Shown here piece after piece: positions 20,875 through 25,050 of a stretch of 25,050 nt of DNA. The stretch comes from Pleurotus ostreatus/Saccharomyces cerevisiae fusant. Lineage: Eukaryota; Opisthokonta. Under the pieces are notes generated by a model. The model searched no databases and was not told the DNA's origin. It saw nothing but the letters and a program-made list of their open reading frames with translations. The stretch lies in NCBI GenBank assembly GCA_024196135.1, contig JAMQCK010000393.1, positions 1-25,050 of the forward strand, read 5' to 3'. Positions within the stretch are counted from its first letter, which is position 1. Each line of letters starts with the position of its first letter. The translations under genes and the position numbers were made by a program.

Positions 20875-21387
20875 GCTGACACGCGGGAAGTCGAAGAGGA
20901 GAAAACAAGCAAGGCATTACATCTTGAATATATATGATATCGTACGTCTACGTACCACAGTGACAGCTTGTTTGCCCTTGGTAGCAGCAACTGCGGGATG
21001 CAAATCAGACCATATCCATGGCCAGTCATGGCGAGGTGTGGCTTGCCAAGGCATGCACGAGGCTGACCAAGATCACCCTGCGGTCGTGACAACGGGAGTG
21101 ATGGGACAGCGCAAGCCTGAACAAGAACAAAAGCGCTTTCTGCATTTGGCAGTCCCGATTCACACGACTATTTGTGGCGTAGCGTGCTAATACTACGTCG
21201 TATCATGGAAACAGTGAGGTTATTCAGGCGATATGCCTCTCTGGATCTGACTGATAGATCGTCGCGTTGCACTTCTACGCAAGCCGAAACTACTTCAGGT
21301 ATGACAGGCAGTACTGCGAGGCTACGCGTCCCGCACAAACACATTTTCCAGTGCTTTTTCATCGTGCATGCAACTACTTTACTGCAG
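20875..21387. other. Right subterminal region and 5' flank of the HECT-like gene
   Basis: No gene is seen. It holds a TATA-like site and CCATGG/CCAAGG-type words around 20990-21060, similar in kind to the left subterminal cluster. The distance from the HECT-like start to the terminus (about 540 bp) leaves room only for a promoter and end-recognition sequence. Confidence 0.45.
20928..20936 (-). promoter_or_regulatory. TATA-like site upstream of the HECT-like gene
   Basis: An alternating TA run (TATATAT) lies about 55-60 bp upstream of the ATG at 20874 on the minus strand, a plausible place for a fungal TATA element. No direct evidence of use. Confidence 0.35.
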
Positions 21388-21415
21388 GTTATTTTTATCG
21401 AAAAATGGTCTCATA
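21388..21415 (-). repeat. Right terminal inverted repeat with TA target-site copy
   Basis: Read on the minus strand from 21413 inward, the terminus starts TGAGACC and continues as a T-run, CGAT and an A-run, matching the left end at 20 of 26 positions. TA at 21414-21415 is the second target-site copy. Immediately outside is the ABC exon ending at 21417. Confidence 0.72.
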
Positions 21416-21416
21416 C

Positions 21417-25050
<3,634 letters not shown>

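Larger units (their letters stand above)
519..21413. mobile_element. Giant (20.9 kb) DNA transposon-like element with TIRs, inserted in an ABC transporter intron
   Basis: The block is bounded by imperfect 26 bp inverted repeats and by TA on both sides, and it separates two halves of one minus-strand ABC transporter gene. Joining the flanks with a single TA gives a GTACGTGGGCG intron start and an intron of about 65 bp with a TTGAC-like branch site and a CAG acceptor. That is a normal intron for this gene. The element carries a DDE integrase-like gene, a HECT-like E3 gene and two uncharacterised intact genes. It also holds decayed UGDH and SPT5 copies and several tandem repeat blocks. I saw no reverse transcriptase, Rep/helicase, protein-primed DNA polymerase or tyrosine recombinase, so retroelements, Helitrons, Mavericks, Cryptons and Starships are not supported. 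Which gene moves it is inference. Smaller nested insertions inside cannot be excluded. Confidence 0.75.

Noticed and set aside
519..21413. Starship, Helitron, Maverick or LTR element
   Set aside because: No tyrosine recombinase, Rep-helicase, DNA polymerase, capsid, reverse transcriptase or gag reading frame was seen.
456..21416. A single functional 21 kb intron in the ABC transporter gene
   Set aside because: GT and AG ends exist, but introns here are about 50-70 bp and the interval holds TIRs and several genes on both strands. Insertion into a short intron explains it better.

Overview
The window looks like genomic DNA from a filamentous basidiomycete, probably an agaricomycete. Coding sequence is cut by many 47-68 bp introns with GTRNGT-type donors, CTRAY/TTGAC-like branch sites and CAG/TAG acceptors. 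The recognisable genes are eukaryotic: an ABCC-type ABC transporter, SPT5, UDP-glucose dehydrogenase, a HECT-like E3 and a DDE integrase-like transposase.

The main result is structural. One ABC transporter gene on the minus strand is split in two. Its first part (TMD1, NBD1, TMD2 and the start of NBD2) lies at 25050-21417. The rest of NBD2, starting exactly at its Walker A motif, lies at 455-1. Between them is a 20,895 bp block (519-21413). It has imperfect 26 bp terminal inverted repeats (20/26 matches by eye, both starting TGAG) and a TA on each side. Removing the block and one TA recreates a normal short fungal intron with a GTACGT donor. I read this as a giant DNA transposon inserted into an intron of a host ABC transporter gene.

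Inside the element, left to right: a subterminal hairpin and CCAAGG-rich stretch; a decayed UDP-glucose 6-dehydrogenase fragment (minus); a GC-rich diverged tandem duplication; a truncated, frameshifted SPT5 copy (plus); an intact six-exon gene of unknown family (5720-7522, minus, 496 aa); a tRNA-like remnant and a pyrimidine/purine-rich block; a divergent gene pair sharing a 159 bp intergenic region rich in palindromes (unknown 464 aa protein, minus; 581 aa integrase-core protein with AT-hook-like motif, HTH and a D-D-E triad, plus); a 4.6 kb stretch without a convincing gene but with two diverged tandem exon-like arrays; and an intact nine-exon gene (17496-20874, minus) for a 985 aa protein with a HECT-like C-terminal domain and a candidate catalytic Cys934.

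Four genes (unknown 496 aa, unknown 464 aa, integrase, HECT-like) splice cleanly into long open frames, while the captured host-gene copies are broken. This suggests that the four genes are the maintained part of the element, with the integrase-like protein as the likely transposase. That functional assignment is inference; the boundaries, repeats and reading frames are visible in the sequence.
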